A DNA stretch of 64,000 nucleotides, taken from Flaccisagitta enflata (Eukaryota; Chaetognatha; Sagittoidea; Aphragmophora). Made by a program: the position numbers and the translations under genes. Each line of letters starts with the position of its first letter. Position 1 is the stretch's first letter. Location: the NCBI GenBank assembly GCA_965153355.1, contig OZ231126.1, forward strand, positions 33,232,001 to 33,296,000, read 5' to 3'. The notes under the pieces were generated by a model. That model was not told where the DNA came from. It made no database searches and worked only from the letters and a program-made list of their open reading frames with translations. Positions 25,201-36,663 of this stretch are shown here, in pieces.

Positions 25201-28200
25201 GAGGGGTTGGTTGGTCCCCGTTCTGCGTCGAGGGTGTTTTTTAGCCACGGTGATGGTGGTTTAGGTTGATCGAGGGGTTGGTTGGTCCCCGTTCTGCGTC
25301 GAGGGTGTTTTTTAGCCACGGTGATGGTGGTTTAGGTTGATCGAGGTTGGTTGGTCCCCGTTCTGCGTCGAGGGTGGTTTTTAGCCACGGTGATGGTGGT
25401 TTAGGTTGGTCGAGGGGTTGGTTGGTCCCCGTTCTGCGTCGAGGGTGGTTTTTAGCCACGGTGATGGTGGTTTAGGTTGGTTGAGGGGTTGGTTGGTCCC
25501 CGTTCTGCGTCGAGGGTGGTTTTTAGCCACGGTGATGGTTTAGGTTGGTCGAGGGGTTGGTTGGTCCCCGTTCTGCGTCGAAGGTGGTTTTTTAGCCACG
25601 GTGATGGTGGTTTTAGGTTGATCGAGTTAGTTGGTCCCGTTCTGCGTCGAGGTGTTTTTAGCCACGGTGATGGTGGTTAAGGTTGATCGAGGGGTTGGTT
25701 GGTCCCCGTTGTTCGTCACGTCGGTGTTTTTAGCCACGGTGATGGTGGTTTAGAGTTGATCAAGGGTTGGTTGGGTACGTTCTGCGTCGAAAGTGTTTTT
25801 AGCCCACAGTGATGGTGGTTAGGTTGATCGAAGTTGATTGGTCTCCCGTTCTGCGTCGAGGTGTTTTAGCCACGGTGATGGTGGATTTAAGTTGATCGAG
25901 AGTTGGTGGTCCAGCTCTCTACGTCGAGGTGTTTTTGCCCACGGTGATGGTGGTTTAGGTTGATCGAGGGTTGGTTGGTCCCGTTCTGCCTCGAGGTGTT
26001 TTTAGCCACGGTGATGGTGGTTTAGGTTGATCGAGGTTGGTTGGTCCCCGCTCTGCGTCGAAAGTGTTTTCACCAGTACAGTGATAGTGGATTAGGACAG
26101 TTGATCGAAAGTTGAATTTGGTCCCGTTCTCTTGTCCCGAGGTGTTTTTAGCCACAGTGATGGTGGTTTAGGTTGATCGAGGGTTGGGTTGGTCCCGTTC
26201 TGCGTGAGTGTTTTTAGCCACGGTGATGGGTGGTTTTAGGTTGATCGAGGTTGGTTGGTCCCCGTTCTGCGTCGAGGTGTTTTTTAGCCACGGTGATGGT
26301 GGTTTAGGTTGGATCGAGGTTGGTTGGTCCCGGTTCTGCGTCGAGAGTGTTTTTAGCCACGGTGATGGTGGTTTTAAGTTGATCGAGGTTGGTTGGGCCC
26401 GTTCTGCGTCGAGGGTGTTTTTTAGCCGCAGTGATAGTGGGTTAGGTTGATCGAGGGGTTGGTTGGTCCCCGTTCTGCGTCGAAAGGTATTTTTAGCCAC
26501 GAGTGATAGTGGTTCAGAGTTGATCGGGGTTGGTTGGTCCCCGTTCTGCGTCGAGGTGTTTTTACAGTGATGATAGTTTTAAGTTGATCGAGTTGGTTGG
26601 TCCCCACGTTCTGCGTGGTGTTTTTACCCACGGTGATGGTGGTTTAGGTTGATCGAGGGTTGGTTTGGTCCCCGTTCTGCGTCGAGTGTTTTAGCCACGA
26701 TGGTGGTTTCGATTGATCGAGGGTTGGTTGGTCCCCCTTCTACGTCGAGGTGTTTAGCCACGGTGATGGTGGTTTCGGTTGATCGAGTTGGTTAGTCCCG
26801 TTCTCTGCGTCAGTGTTTTGCTTCGTGATGGTGGTTTCGGTTGATGAGTTTGGTTGGTCCCCGTTCTGTCCCAGTGTTTTTAGCCAGTGATGGTAGTTTA
26901 GGTTGATCGAGGTTGGTTGGTCCCGTTCTGCGTCGAGGGGTGGTTTTTAGCCACGTGATGGTGGTTTAGGTTGGTTAATGTGTGAGGTTGGTTGGTCGCT
27001 CTACGTCGAGGGTGTTTTACTTGATGATAGTGGTTTAAGAGTTGATAAAGGGTTGATTGAATTCCCGTTCTGCGTCGAGGGTGTTTTTAGCCACAGTGAT
27101 GGTAGTTTTGGTTGGGTAAGGGGTTGGTTGGGTCCCGTTCTGCGTCGAGGGTGTTTTTAGCCCACAGTGATAGTGGTTTAAGTTGATCGAGTTGAATTTA
27201 GTCCCGTTCTGTGAAAGGTGTTTTGCCACGATGATGGTGGTTCAGTTGATCGAGGTTGGGTTGGTCTCCCGTTCTACGTCAGTGTTTTATCTGATAGTGG
27301 ATTCCCAGGTTGATCGAGGGTTAGTTGGTCCCGTTCTGTCGAGGTGTTTTAGCCAGTGATGGTGGTTTAAGAGTTGATCGAGGTTGGTTGGTCCCGTTTT
27401 GCGTAAAGGGTGTTTTACAGCCCACAGTGATGGTGGTTTTAAAGGTGATCAGTGAATTTGGTCGTTCTGCGTCGAGTGTTTAGCCCGCGGTGATGGTGGT
27501 TAGGTTGTCGAGGGTTGGTTGGTCCCGTTCGTGAGGTGTTTTGCTCTGGTGATGGTAGTTAGGTTGATCGAGAAATTTGGTTGGTCCCGTTCTGTAGTGT
27601 TTTTTAGCCCACAGTGATGAGTAGTTTAGGTTGATCGAGGTTAGTTGGTCCCGTTCTACGTAAAGGTGTTTAGCCACAGTGATGGTAGTTTAGGTTGATT
27701 GAGGGGTTGGTTGGTCCCTGTTCTGCGTCGAGGTGTTTTTGCAAAGTGATAGTGGTTTAGGTTGTCCGAGGTTGGTTGGTCCCGTTCGTCGAAGGGTGTT
27801 TTAGCCACAGTGATGGTGGTTTAGGTTGATCGAGGGGTTGGTTGGTCCCGTTCGCGTCGAAAGGTGTTTTTAGCCCGCAGTGATGGTGGTTTAAGGTTGA
27901 TCGAGGGTTAGTTGAGTCCCCGTTCTACGTCAGTGTTTTAGCCACGGTGATGGTGGTTAGGTTGGCTCATATTGCTGATGGTGGTTTAGGCTGATCAGAG
28001 GCTGGGCTGGTCCCTGCTCTATGCCGAGGGTGTTTTTTAGCCACGGTGATGGTGGTTTAGGCTGATCGAGGCTGGTTGGTCCCCGTCTCTGCGTCAAGGG
28101 TGTTTTTTAGCCGCGGTGATGATGGCTTAGGCTGACCGAGGGGCTGGCTGGGTCCCCTTCTGCGTCGAGGGTGTTTTTAGCCACGGTGATGGTGGTTTAG

Positions 28201-28715
28201 GCTGATCGACACCACTGTGTAAGTTGATAGAGAGGTTGGTTGCCTTTCTGCGTCGAGGGTGTTTTTTTTAGCCACGGTGATGGTGGTTTAGGTTGGTCGA
28301 GTGGGTGGTTGGTCCCTGCTCTGCGTCGAGGGTGTTTTTTAGCCACGATGAGTGAGGTTTAGGCTGATTGAGGGGTTGGCTGGTCCCCGTTCTGCGTCGA
28401 GGGTGTTTTTTAGCCACGGTGATGGTGGTTTAGGTTGATCGAGGGGTTGGTTGGTCCCCGTTCTGCGTCGAGGGTGTTTTTAGCCACGGTGATGGTGGTT
28501 TAGGCTGATCGAGGGGCTGGTTGGTCCGTTTCCACGCCGGAGGGTGTTTTTTAGCCACAGATGGTGGGTTTAGGTTGATCGTGGGGTTGGTTGGTCCCCG
28601 TCTCCAGCCGTAGGTGTTTTTAGCCACGGTGATGGTGGTTTAGGTTGATCGAGGGGTTGGTTGGTCCCCGTTCTGCGTCGAGGGTGTTTTTTAGCCACGG
28701 TGATGGTGGTTTAGG
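22286..28715. repeat. 71-bp satellite array 1
   Basis: Head-to-tail copies of a 71-bp unit containing TTAGGTTGATCGAGGGG, TTGGTTGGTCCCCGTTCTG and TTTTAGCCACGGTGATGG. Roughly 90-100 units. Near-identical units occur at 22350-22600, 25140-25600 and 28380-28715; between them units are strongly altered and often shortened. The array-edge sequence ACCACTGTGTAAGTTGAT occurs at about 22275, 22650 and 28209, so array boundaries lie inside the block. Because 71 is not a multiple of 3, the frame rotates; peptides such as NTLDAERGPTNPSINLN are not genes. Confidence 0.97.
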
Positions 28716-29229
28716 TAGGTTTTACAAGTAATTCAAATCGCGCTTGAAATTATTTTCGGAACGAAATGACGGAAAATTGCGGCTTATTGAGTGTGTGGAA
28801 AGGCCCGAAAAATTGATCAAAACTGTAAAATGATCCAAAATAAAATATGCGTCCGGAAGATCTTTTTATGCTCTTTCAGATGGTGCGCTTTTCAAGACTT
28901 TTCGATGTTGGGAAGTATCATTTTTAATTCAATCTTTCTTTCTTTTCCGTCTCACGCCTTCCGGTCAAGTCTACCCGTTTTCTTGCACCGCGCACCTGAC
29001 GGCCCCAAACGAGAGCTTTCTCAAACAATTTTCAGAATTTTTTTTTTATTTGTCAGAGTTTGTCAGGAATCGATTTTGTAAACCCAAATTAACGGGTATT
29101 GTGATCTTTTTCATCCCCATTCTCCAGCCGTATTTTTTGTTTTCTTTCGACGCAACCAAATCATCTAACACAGTCTAACGGAATTGTCTCGGTTGCAAGT
29201 TACAAATTATTATCACTTTAGGACATCGC
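28716..29229. other. Spacer between satellite arrays, first part
   Basis: Ordinary-composition sequence with no recognised repeat. A 96-codon frame at 28791-29081 has no recognisable motif and no supporting signals. Confidence 0.4.
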
Positions 29230-29270
29230 AGGAGAGAGAGAGAGAGCGAGAGCGAGAGAGCGAGAGCGAG

Positions 29271-29314
<44 letters not shown>
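29230..29314. repeat. (GA)n microsatellite with GC interruptions
   Basis: GA repeat interrupted by GAGCGA units in its first third. Confidence 0.95.
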
Positions 29315-29317
<3 letters not shown>

Positions 29318-29466
29318 ATACACGACAGGACATTCGCGATGGTTGGGTAGGGGCAGTTACGTAAAAATCGCTCAAAATTCAAGGTCGCGGATGGTTAGGC
29401 AGGGGCAGTATTGCAAAACCGCTCAGAGAACACGGCAAGGTGTAGAGTCACGTATCCGCGACTAAA
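29313..29466 (+). mobile_element. HINE-like element, 5' end replaced by (GA)n
   Basis: Reads GGATACACGACAGGACATTC-GCGATGGTTGGGTAGGGGCAG and ends AACACGGCAAGGTGTAG then AGTCACGTATCCGCGACT followed by AAAAA. The CAAGGCC start is missing and the GA tract abuts instead. A second partial 3' module (ACGGACCGACC...GGGTTGCGTGTCCGCGACT) follows to about 29527. Confidence 0.7.
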
Positions 29467-29605
29467 AATGTTAGGGACGGACCGACCTAATGACACGGCA
29501 AAATTTAGGGTTGCGTGTCCGCGACTATGAAAGGAAAGATAGAGAAATTTTTTCAGATAGAGCTTATACGAGTTGTAATTTTCATTTTTACAAGTTGTAA
29601 TTTTT

Positions 29606-29763
29606 AGTCGCGTGCTACGCAACCCTACACCCCGCTTTGTCAGTCCGTTGGTCCATCCGTCATACTTCACTTTTTTTTTGTGGTCTTTGGCCTCACTGCT
29701 CATGCCTAAATGTTGAAGTGACCTCAAATACGGCCCCTGCCCACCCGCACGCGACTGGCCTTG
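29606..29763 (-). mobile_element. HINE-like hairpin element
   Basis: TTTTT-AGTCGCGTGCTACGCAACC-CTACACCCCGCTTTGTCAG, a short GTCC/GGTC array, the TGACCTCAAATACGGCCCC block, CTGCCCACCCGCACGCGACT and GGCCTTG-TT. The CGGTAGCCGTGTATC segment between the last two motifs is missing. Confidence 0.85.
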
Positions 29764-29879
29764 TTACTAGACCAAAAATAGTTGAGTTTGAAATAAACTT
29801 GGAATTTGTATTTGTGGTAATTGATTTACTTTGAGGAATGTGAAAAAAAAAGTGCATGGGGTTCGCAATATCGGGTGGG

Positions 29880-30600
29880 CAGGGGCATCCTAAGCCTTAC
29901 CCCACCCTCACTTCCAAGCCTTCTGCTATGCGCACACACACACAAATAAACACACAAATACCTATAGATTTAGGAACGCCTACGATAGATGGAGGAACTC
30001 TGAACCCCTGACAGCGGACAATGACAGAGGAAGTGAAAGTCGAGAAGACGGAAACACGTGACTTGACGACATAACAACATCTCCGCCATGTCGGCATAAG
30101 ACGGAAAGCAATTGATGGCAACACCTTTGTTTCACCCTATTTTTTAAACTATAGTTGAATAATAGTAATGCTAAAAATACTTTCATAAAACAAATTATCT
30201 CCAGAAATATTCTGTATGTCTTTGTTATATGCTGACCTCAAAAGAACCTTGAAATTGGCAATTCACAAAAGAATAGCAAAGAAAATAAGGGTTTTTAGTG
30301 AAATTTTGCTTACATTTCTTTTCTTTTTACTGCTGTTAAAATTATAATACTCTCAAATGCAGAGAAATTTTGCATTTTCAAAAAACATAGCCCCCTCTAT
30401 AATCAATTTTGGAAGGGGGCTATGTTCTTCATTTTTGTGTTTTTTTTTGTTTTCTATGCAAAGTTATAATTTTAACAATGATTTTTTTCATGTTATTCTT
30501 TGTTTTTATTCTCAAAGAATTTTCTATTTTAACCCCTGTTGACATACTAAATCTTGCCGTCGGATGCTCGCCGTCATAAGCCGACCTACAAGATCTTATC
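29880..30600. other. No recognised feature
   Basis: Begins with a GGTGGGCAGGGGCATCCTAAG piece similar to the 49.3-kb repeat; the rest is A/T-rich sequence. AGCCCCCTTCCAAAATTGAT-like words near 30388-30420 form a small inverted repeat (ATAGCCCCCTC against GAAGGGGGCTAT). Confidence 0.4.
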
Positions 30601-30612
30601 GCTAAACCGCAC

Positions 30613-30719
<107 letters not shown>

Positions 30720-30745
30720 ATCATAAAAGCGCATATTTTACATTT

Positions 30746-30861
30746 TGAACTCGTGCGTAACGGACTAACGGACTAATGGACCAACCGACCGACCAACCGA
30801 CCAACAGACCAATGGACCAACGGATGGATAAAGCCTTTTATAGAGTTGCATGTCCGCAACT
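30746..30861 (+). mobile_element. 3' half of a HINE-like element
   Basis: CGTAACGGACTAACGGAC array with CCAACCGACC units, then GATAAAGCCTTTTATAG and the hairpin AGTTGCATGTCCGCAACT followed by AAA. The 5' half is absent. Confidence 0.7.
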
Positions 30862-30869
30862 AAAGAGAG

Positions 30870-31664
30870 GGGGTGTCTGTTGGCATTTACTAGTCAAATT
30901 TTTAAGGGTACAGCGGTTCATTGACATTGGTGGTAGACAGTTGCAGTTGACCAAATTTTGGAAGTGTTGGCAAGCTGTTGCAGCATCCAGGGGCCCCCGC
31001 TGACACGGGATGCTGTGCCGATGACCAGGTAGTTCATACAGGATGTTTGGTTAAAGATATCTATCAATTTTGATGGTCCTTGGATGTCATAAAATCAAGC
31101 TCTGGTTGTTGCTATCTTATGACACGTTGATATGATCCTAGGAGGCATCTGAAGACGTGTCGACGAGGCGTTTGGCGGCCTTCGATTCAATATAGCAATT
31201 TTGCATACTCATCTCATAAATATCTTCAAAACAAGACCAATCCCAGGTCTGTAGCTCAATTCGTTTAGAAGTTATAGCGAAAACAAAACAACCTGTCAAA
31301 ACGGCAGAGACAAGGGCAAGACCATCTGCATTCATTTTAGTATATCTGTTCAACCAATTGAGCTAGCAGCCTCCGGTTGGGCTTGAATTGAAGCATTTTT
31401 ACATGGCTTTGAGCCAAACAGAAAAAAATGACCATATAATCTGATCCAAGGTGGCTCAAAATAAAAAATAAGATGAAAAAGAGACTGCAAAAACTGCTCG
31501 GAATACTGCACCTAGTTTTCATTCATGCTAAACAGTTAGAAATTGATTTTTTTGCCAAAAAATGTCTAAAACCTTTGTTTTTACACCCTTCAGCAGCTAT
31601 ATGATGGGAAAACAAGGACGCCCGAGAGTCTTTAAGATCCTGAAAATAACACTTTCCATACCTA
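30870..31664. other. Spacer between satellite arrays, last part
   Basis: No supported gene. A 71-codon minus-strand frame at 31138-31353 starts with a hydrophobic stretch and is not low complexity, but no family was recognised and no splice or promoter evidence was found. Confidence 0.35.
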
Positions 31665-34600
31665 GTTTAGGTTGATCGAGGGGTTGGTTGGTCCCCGTTC
31701 TGCGTCGAGGGTGTTTTTTAGCCACGGTGATGGTGGTTTAGGTTGATCGAGGGGTTGGTTGGTCCCCGTTCTGCCTATGAGTCGGTGGTGTTTTTTAGCC
31801 ACGGTGATGGTGGTTAAGGCTGATCGAGGCTACAACCCTCGTCTGCGCCGAGGGTGCTTTTAGCCACGGTGATGGTGGTTTGGCTGATCGAGGGGTTGGT
31901 TGGTCCCCGTTCTGGCGCCGAGGGTGTTTTAGCCACGTATATGGGCTTAGGCTGATCGAGGGGTTGCTATCCCCGTCGTCGAGGGTGTTTTTTAGCCACG
32001 GTGATGGTGGTTTAGGCTGATCGAGGGGTTGGTTGGTCCCCGTTCTGCGTCGAGGGTGTTTTTTAGCCACGGTGATGGTGGTTTAGGTTGATCGAGGGGT
32101 TGGTTGGTCCCCGTTCTGCGTCGAGGGTGTTTTTTAGCCACGGTGATGGTGGTTTAGGTTGATCGAGGGGTTGGTTGGTCCCCGTTCTGCGTCGAGGGTG
32201 TTTTTTAGCCACGGTGATGGTGGTTTAGATAGGACGAGTGTTGCTGGTCCCCGGTCTCTGCTGCCGAGGTGCTTAGCCACCCAGATGGTGGTTTAGGTTG
32301 ACGAGGTTGGTTGGTCCCGCTCAGCGTCGAGGTGCTTTTAGCCACGGGATGGAAGGTTTAGGTTGATCGAGGGGTTGGCTGGTCCCCGTCTATGGAGGGG
32401 TGCTTTTAGCCACGGTGATGGGGGTTTAGGTTGATCGAGGGGTTGGTTGGTCCCGTTTGCGTCGAGGGTGTTTTTTAGCCACGGTGATGGTGGTTTAGGT
32501 TGATCGAGGGGTTGGTTGGTCCCCGTTCTGCGTCGAGGGTGTTTTTTAGCCACGGTGATGGTGGTTTAGGTTGATCGAGGGGTTGGTTGGTCCCCGTTCT
32601 GCGTCGAGGGTGTTTTTTAGCCACGGTGATGGTGGTTTAGGTTGGATCGAGGGGCTGGCTTGGTCCCCACTCTGCGTTGTGGTGTTTTTTTTAGGCCACG
32701 TGATGGTGGTCTGTGTTGATCGAGGAAGGTTGGTCCCCTGCTCTGCCGAGTTTTTAGCCACGGTGATGTAGTGGCTTAGGTTGATCGAGGCGCTGGTCCC
32801 GTCTGCGTCGTGGTGTTTTTTAGCCAATGTGATGGTGGTTTAGGTTGACCGAGGGGCTGCTGTCCTGCTCTGCCTCGAGGGTGTTTTTTAGCCACGGTGA
32901 TGGTGGTTTAGGTTGATCGAGGGGTTGGTTGGTCCCCGTTCTGCGTCGAGGGTGTTTTTTAGCCACGGTGATGGTGGCTTAGGCTGGATCGAGGGCTGGC
33001 TGGTCCCCGCTCTGCCTCGGTGTTTTTTAGCCACGGTGATGGTGGCTTAGGCTGATCGAGGCGTTGGTTGGTCCCCGCTCTGCGTCGCGGGTGTTTTTTA
33101 GCCACGGTGATGCGGCTTTCGCTGAAGACTGAGGGGTTGGTTATCCTGCTCTGCTGCCGTAGGGATGTTTTGTTTTTTAGCCACGGTGATGGTGGCTTAG
33201 GTTGATCGAGGGGTTGGTTGGTCCCCGTTCTGCGTCGAGGGGGTTTTTTAGCCACGGTGATGGTGGTTTAGGCTGATCGAGGGGCTGGTTGGCCCCTGCG
33301 TCGCCGAGGGTGGTTTTTAGCCACTGTGATGGTGGTTTAGGTTGATTGAGGGGTTGGTTGGTCCCCGTTCTACGTCGAGTATGTTTTTGGCTACTGTGAT
33401 GGTGGTTTAGGTTGATCGAGGGGTTGGCTGGTCCCCTCGTCTGCGTCGCGAGGGTGTTTTTTAGCCCGTGATGGTGGTTTAGGTTGATCGAGGGGTTGGG
33501 CTGGGTCCCCGCTTCTGATGTCGAGTGTTTTTAGCCACGGTGATGGTGGTCAGGTTGATCGAGGTTGGTTGGTCCCCGCTCTGGGCGCGAGGTGCAGGCC
33601 ATTCACGGTGATGGTGGTTTAGGTTGATCGAGGGCTGCTGGTCCCCTGCTCTATGCCGAGGGTGTTTTTTTTAGCCACGATGGTGTGGTTTAGGTGGACT
33701 TGAGGTTAGCTGGTCCCCGGTCGCCACGAGGGTGTTTTTGGCCACGGTGATGGTGGTTTAGGTGATCAGGTTGCTGGTCCCCTGCCGTGCCGAGGGTGTT
33801 TTTAGCCACATGGTGGCTTAGGCTGATCGAGGGGGTTGCTGGTCCCCTGCCTCTGAGGGTGTTTTTAGCCACGGTGATGGTGGTTTAGGCTGATCTGGTG
33901 CTGTTGGTCCCCGTTCTGGTGTCGAGGGTGCTTTTTAGCCACGGGGTGATGGTGGTTTAGGTTGATCGAGGGGTTGGTTGGTCCCCGTTCTGCGTCGAGG
34001 GTGTTTTTTAGCCACGGTGATGGCAGTGGTTTAGTTGATCGGGAGAGTTGTCGGGTCCCCGCTCTGGCGCCGAGGGTGCTTTTTAGCCACGGTGATGGTG
34101 GTTCGCTAAGGCTGATCACAGGGGCCGGGTCGGTCCCGCCTACAGCCGTAGGGTGTTTTTTAGCCACGGTGATGGTGGCTTAGTTGATCAGGCTGGTTGG
34201 TCCCTCGCTTCGCGCCGAGGGTGTTTTTAGCCACGGGGATGGTGGTTTAGCTGGGATCGAGGGGTTGGCTGGTCCCTGCCTGCGGCCGTAGGCTTTTTTT
34301 TAGCCACGGTGATGGTGGTTTAGGTTGATCGTGGGGTTGGTTGGTCCCCGTTCTGCGTCGAGGGTGTTTTTTAGCCACGGTGATGGTGGTTTAGGTTGAT
34401 CGAGGGGTTGGTTGGTCCCCGTTCTGCGTCGAGGGTGTTTTAGCCACGTGATGGTGGCTTAGGTTGATCGAGGGGTTGGTTGGTCCCGGTTCTGCGCCGA
34501 GGAAGTTTTTTAGCCACGGTGATGGTGGTTTAGGCTGATCGAGGCTGGCTGGTCCCCCGTCTGCCTCCGAGGGTGCTTTTTAGCCACGGTGATGGTGGTT

Positions 34601-35561
34601 TATGTTGATCGAGGGGCTGGTTGGTCTCGCTCTGCTGAGGGTGTTTTTTAGCCACGGTGATGGTGGTTTTGGTTGATCGAGGGGTTATTGGTCCTGGCTC
34701 TTACCTCGAGGGCGGTTTTTAGCCACGTATTGCGGTTTAGGCGATCAGAGGGGTTGGGTTGGTCCCCGCTCTGGCGTCAAGGGTGTTTTTTAGCCACGGT
34801 GATGGTGGTTTAGGTTGATCGAGGGGTTGGTTGGTCCCCGTTCTGCGTCGAGGGTGTTTTTTAGCCACGGTGATGGTGGTTTAGGTTGATCGAGGGGTTG
34901 GTTGGTCCCCGTTCTGCGTCGAGGGTGTTTTTTAGCCACGGTGATGGTGGTTTAGGTTGATCGAGGGGTTGGTTGGTCCCCGTTCTGCGTCGAGGGTGTT
35001 TTTTAGCCACGGTGATGGTGGTTTAGGTTGATCGAGGGGTTGGTTGGTCCCCGTTCTGCGTCGAGGTGTTTTAGCCACGGTGATGGTGGTTTAGGTTGAT
35101 CGAGGCTGGTTTATCCCCGTCTGCGTCGAGGTGTTTTTAGCCCGGTGATGGTGGTTTAGGTTGATCGAGGGGTTGGTTGGTCCCGTTCTGCGTCGAGGGT
35201 GTTTTTAGCCACTGTGATGGTGGTTTAGGTTGATCAGGGGTTGGTTGATTGTTCTCGTGAGTGGTGTTTTAGCCACGGTGATGGTGGCTAGGTTGATCGA
35301 GGGCTGGTTGGTCCCGTTCTGCGTGGAGGGTGTTTTTTAGCCACGGTGATGGTGGTTTAGGTTGATCGAGGGGTTGGTTGGTCCCCGTTCTGCGTGGAGG
35401 GTGTTTTTTAGCCACGGTGATGGTGGTTTAGGTTGATCGAGGGGTTGGTTGGTCCCCGTTCTGCGTGGAGGGTGTTTTTTAGCCACGGTGATGGTGGTTT
35501 AGGTTGATCGAGGGGTTGGTTGGTCCCCGTTCTGCGTCGAGGGTGTTTTTTAGCCACGGTG
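31665..35561. repeat. 71-bp satellite array 2
   Basis: Same 71-bp unit and orientation as array 1, about 55 units. Near-identical units at 31665-31780, 32000-32225, 32470-32640 and 34790-35561; between them units show T-to-C changes (GGCTGATCGAGG, GGCTGGCTGGTCC) and small insertions. It ends at 35561 directly against GTGGACTGACGGACAAAGCC, a HINE-like 3' module. Confidence 0.97.
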
Positions 35562-35600
35562 CGATGGGTGGACTGACGGACAAAGCCTCTCATAGAGTCC
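35562..35600 (+). mobile_element. HINE-like 3' fragment at satellite edge
   Basis: GGACTGACGGACAAAGCC-TCTCATAGAGTC matches the segment between the ACGG array and the terminal hairpin of the elements at 30746-30861 and 39712-39791. The hairpin itself is decayed. Confidence 0.55.
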
Positions 35601-35702
35601 AGAGTTGAAATGAGAGAGAGACTGTGCTGTCAGGATGCAAAATCATTACCTGGGACATTTCAAAGTTCAAATAGACTTCAACTAACTCGTTTCCTCCTTT
35701 TT

Positions 35703-35898
35703 AGTCGCGTGCACGCGACTCTACAACCCGCTTTGTCCGTTGGTCGGTCGGTCGGTTGGTCGGTCGGTTGGTCACACTTTACTTTTTTTTATGATTTTAT
35801 TTCTTTGACCGCACTGCTACTGCCCAAATGATCTGGTGACCTCAAATATGGCCCCTGCCCACCCGCACGCGACTTCGGTAGCCGTGTATCCGGCCTTG
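35703..35898 (-). mobile_element. HINE-like hairpin element, intact
   Basis: TTTTT precedes the perfect 18-bp palindrome AGTCGCGTGCACGCGACT, then CTACAACCCGCTTTGTCC, a GGTCGGTT array, CACACTTTACTTTT, the GACCTCAAATATGGCCCC block, CTGCCCACCCGCACGCGACT, CGGTAGCCGTGTATCCGGCC and TTG. Very similar to 58694-58885. Confidence 0.88.
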
Positions 35899-36262
35899 TT
35901 GGGAAAAATGCGGAAAATGCGAAAAAATAAATAAAGATTTAAAAAATCATAGCTCCAAAACTATCAATCGCACAGAATTCTGCTTGGCGTCATCTGAAAG
36001 AGGAGAATTAGCTCTTTCTTAGCTATTAATTTCAGACGTAGTCTCGTTCTGCCCCAAAAATGCAGCAACTTCCTCAAACGCCTCATAAAACAAAGGGAAA
36101 TCCGTTTTTCTCTGCAGGACTCAAAAAGAACGATGGTCTTCGTCTCTTCGACTTTTTTCCAAATAAATAGAAATTATTTTCCACTTTCCATTTAAAACAA
36201 AAAAATAATACAAAAATTTATCATTTTTCAAATCAATAAAACATTCAGGATAATACCTTTTT

Positions 36263-36281
36263 AGGCGCTCCCAGCGGCGCT
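36263..36281 (-). mobile_element. Solo terminal hairpin of a HINE-like element
   Basis: TTTTT followed by AGGCGCTCCCAGCGGCGCT, a hairpin of the family shape with a different stem, directly abutting the next element. Confidence 0.5.
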
Positions 36282-36287
36282 CTTTTT

Positions 36288-36576
36288 AGTCGCGTGCTAC
36301 GCGACTCTACACCCCGCTTTGTCGGTCCGTCCGTTGGTCCGTGGGTCCGTCGGGTCGTGGGTCCGTCGGTCCGTCCGTCGGCCCGTCCGTCGGTTCGTCC
36401 GTCAGTCCGTCCGTCGGTCCGTCCGTCGGTCCGTCCGTCGGTCCATCCGTCACACTTTTCTTTTTTTGTGTTTTTGTGGTCTTTGACCTCACAGCTCCTG
36501 CCCAAATGATCAAGTGACCTCAAATATGGCCCCTGCCCACCCGCAGGCGACTAGGGTAGCCGTGTATCCGGCCGTG
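36288..36576 (-). mobile_element. HINE-like hairpin element with long GTCC array
   Basis: TTTTT-AGTCGCGTGCTACGCGACT-CTACACCCCGCTTTGTCGG, a CCGTCGGT array at about 36325-36450, CACACTTTTC, the AAATGATCAAGTGACCTC block, CTGCCCACCCGCAGGCGACT and GGGTAGCCGTGTATCCGGCC. The last G of CCTTG reads CCGTG. SVRPSVRP-type frames are array translation. Confidence 0.87.
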
Positions 36577-36663
36577 TTTAGACACAGTCCAATATCATAA
36601 AAAAAATGATAATAGATGAAAGAGAAAAAATGTATGAGAACGAAAAAAGAGGAATGAAAACAA

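Noticed and set aside
22286-28715. CRISPR array
   Set aside because: Units are contiguous with no unique spacers, and the context is eukaryotic.
31354-31365. Minus-strand TAGCTCAATTGG resembling a tRNA A box
   Set aside because: No B box at the right distance and no cloverleaf can be formed.
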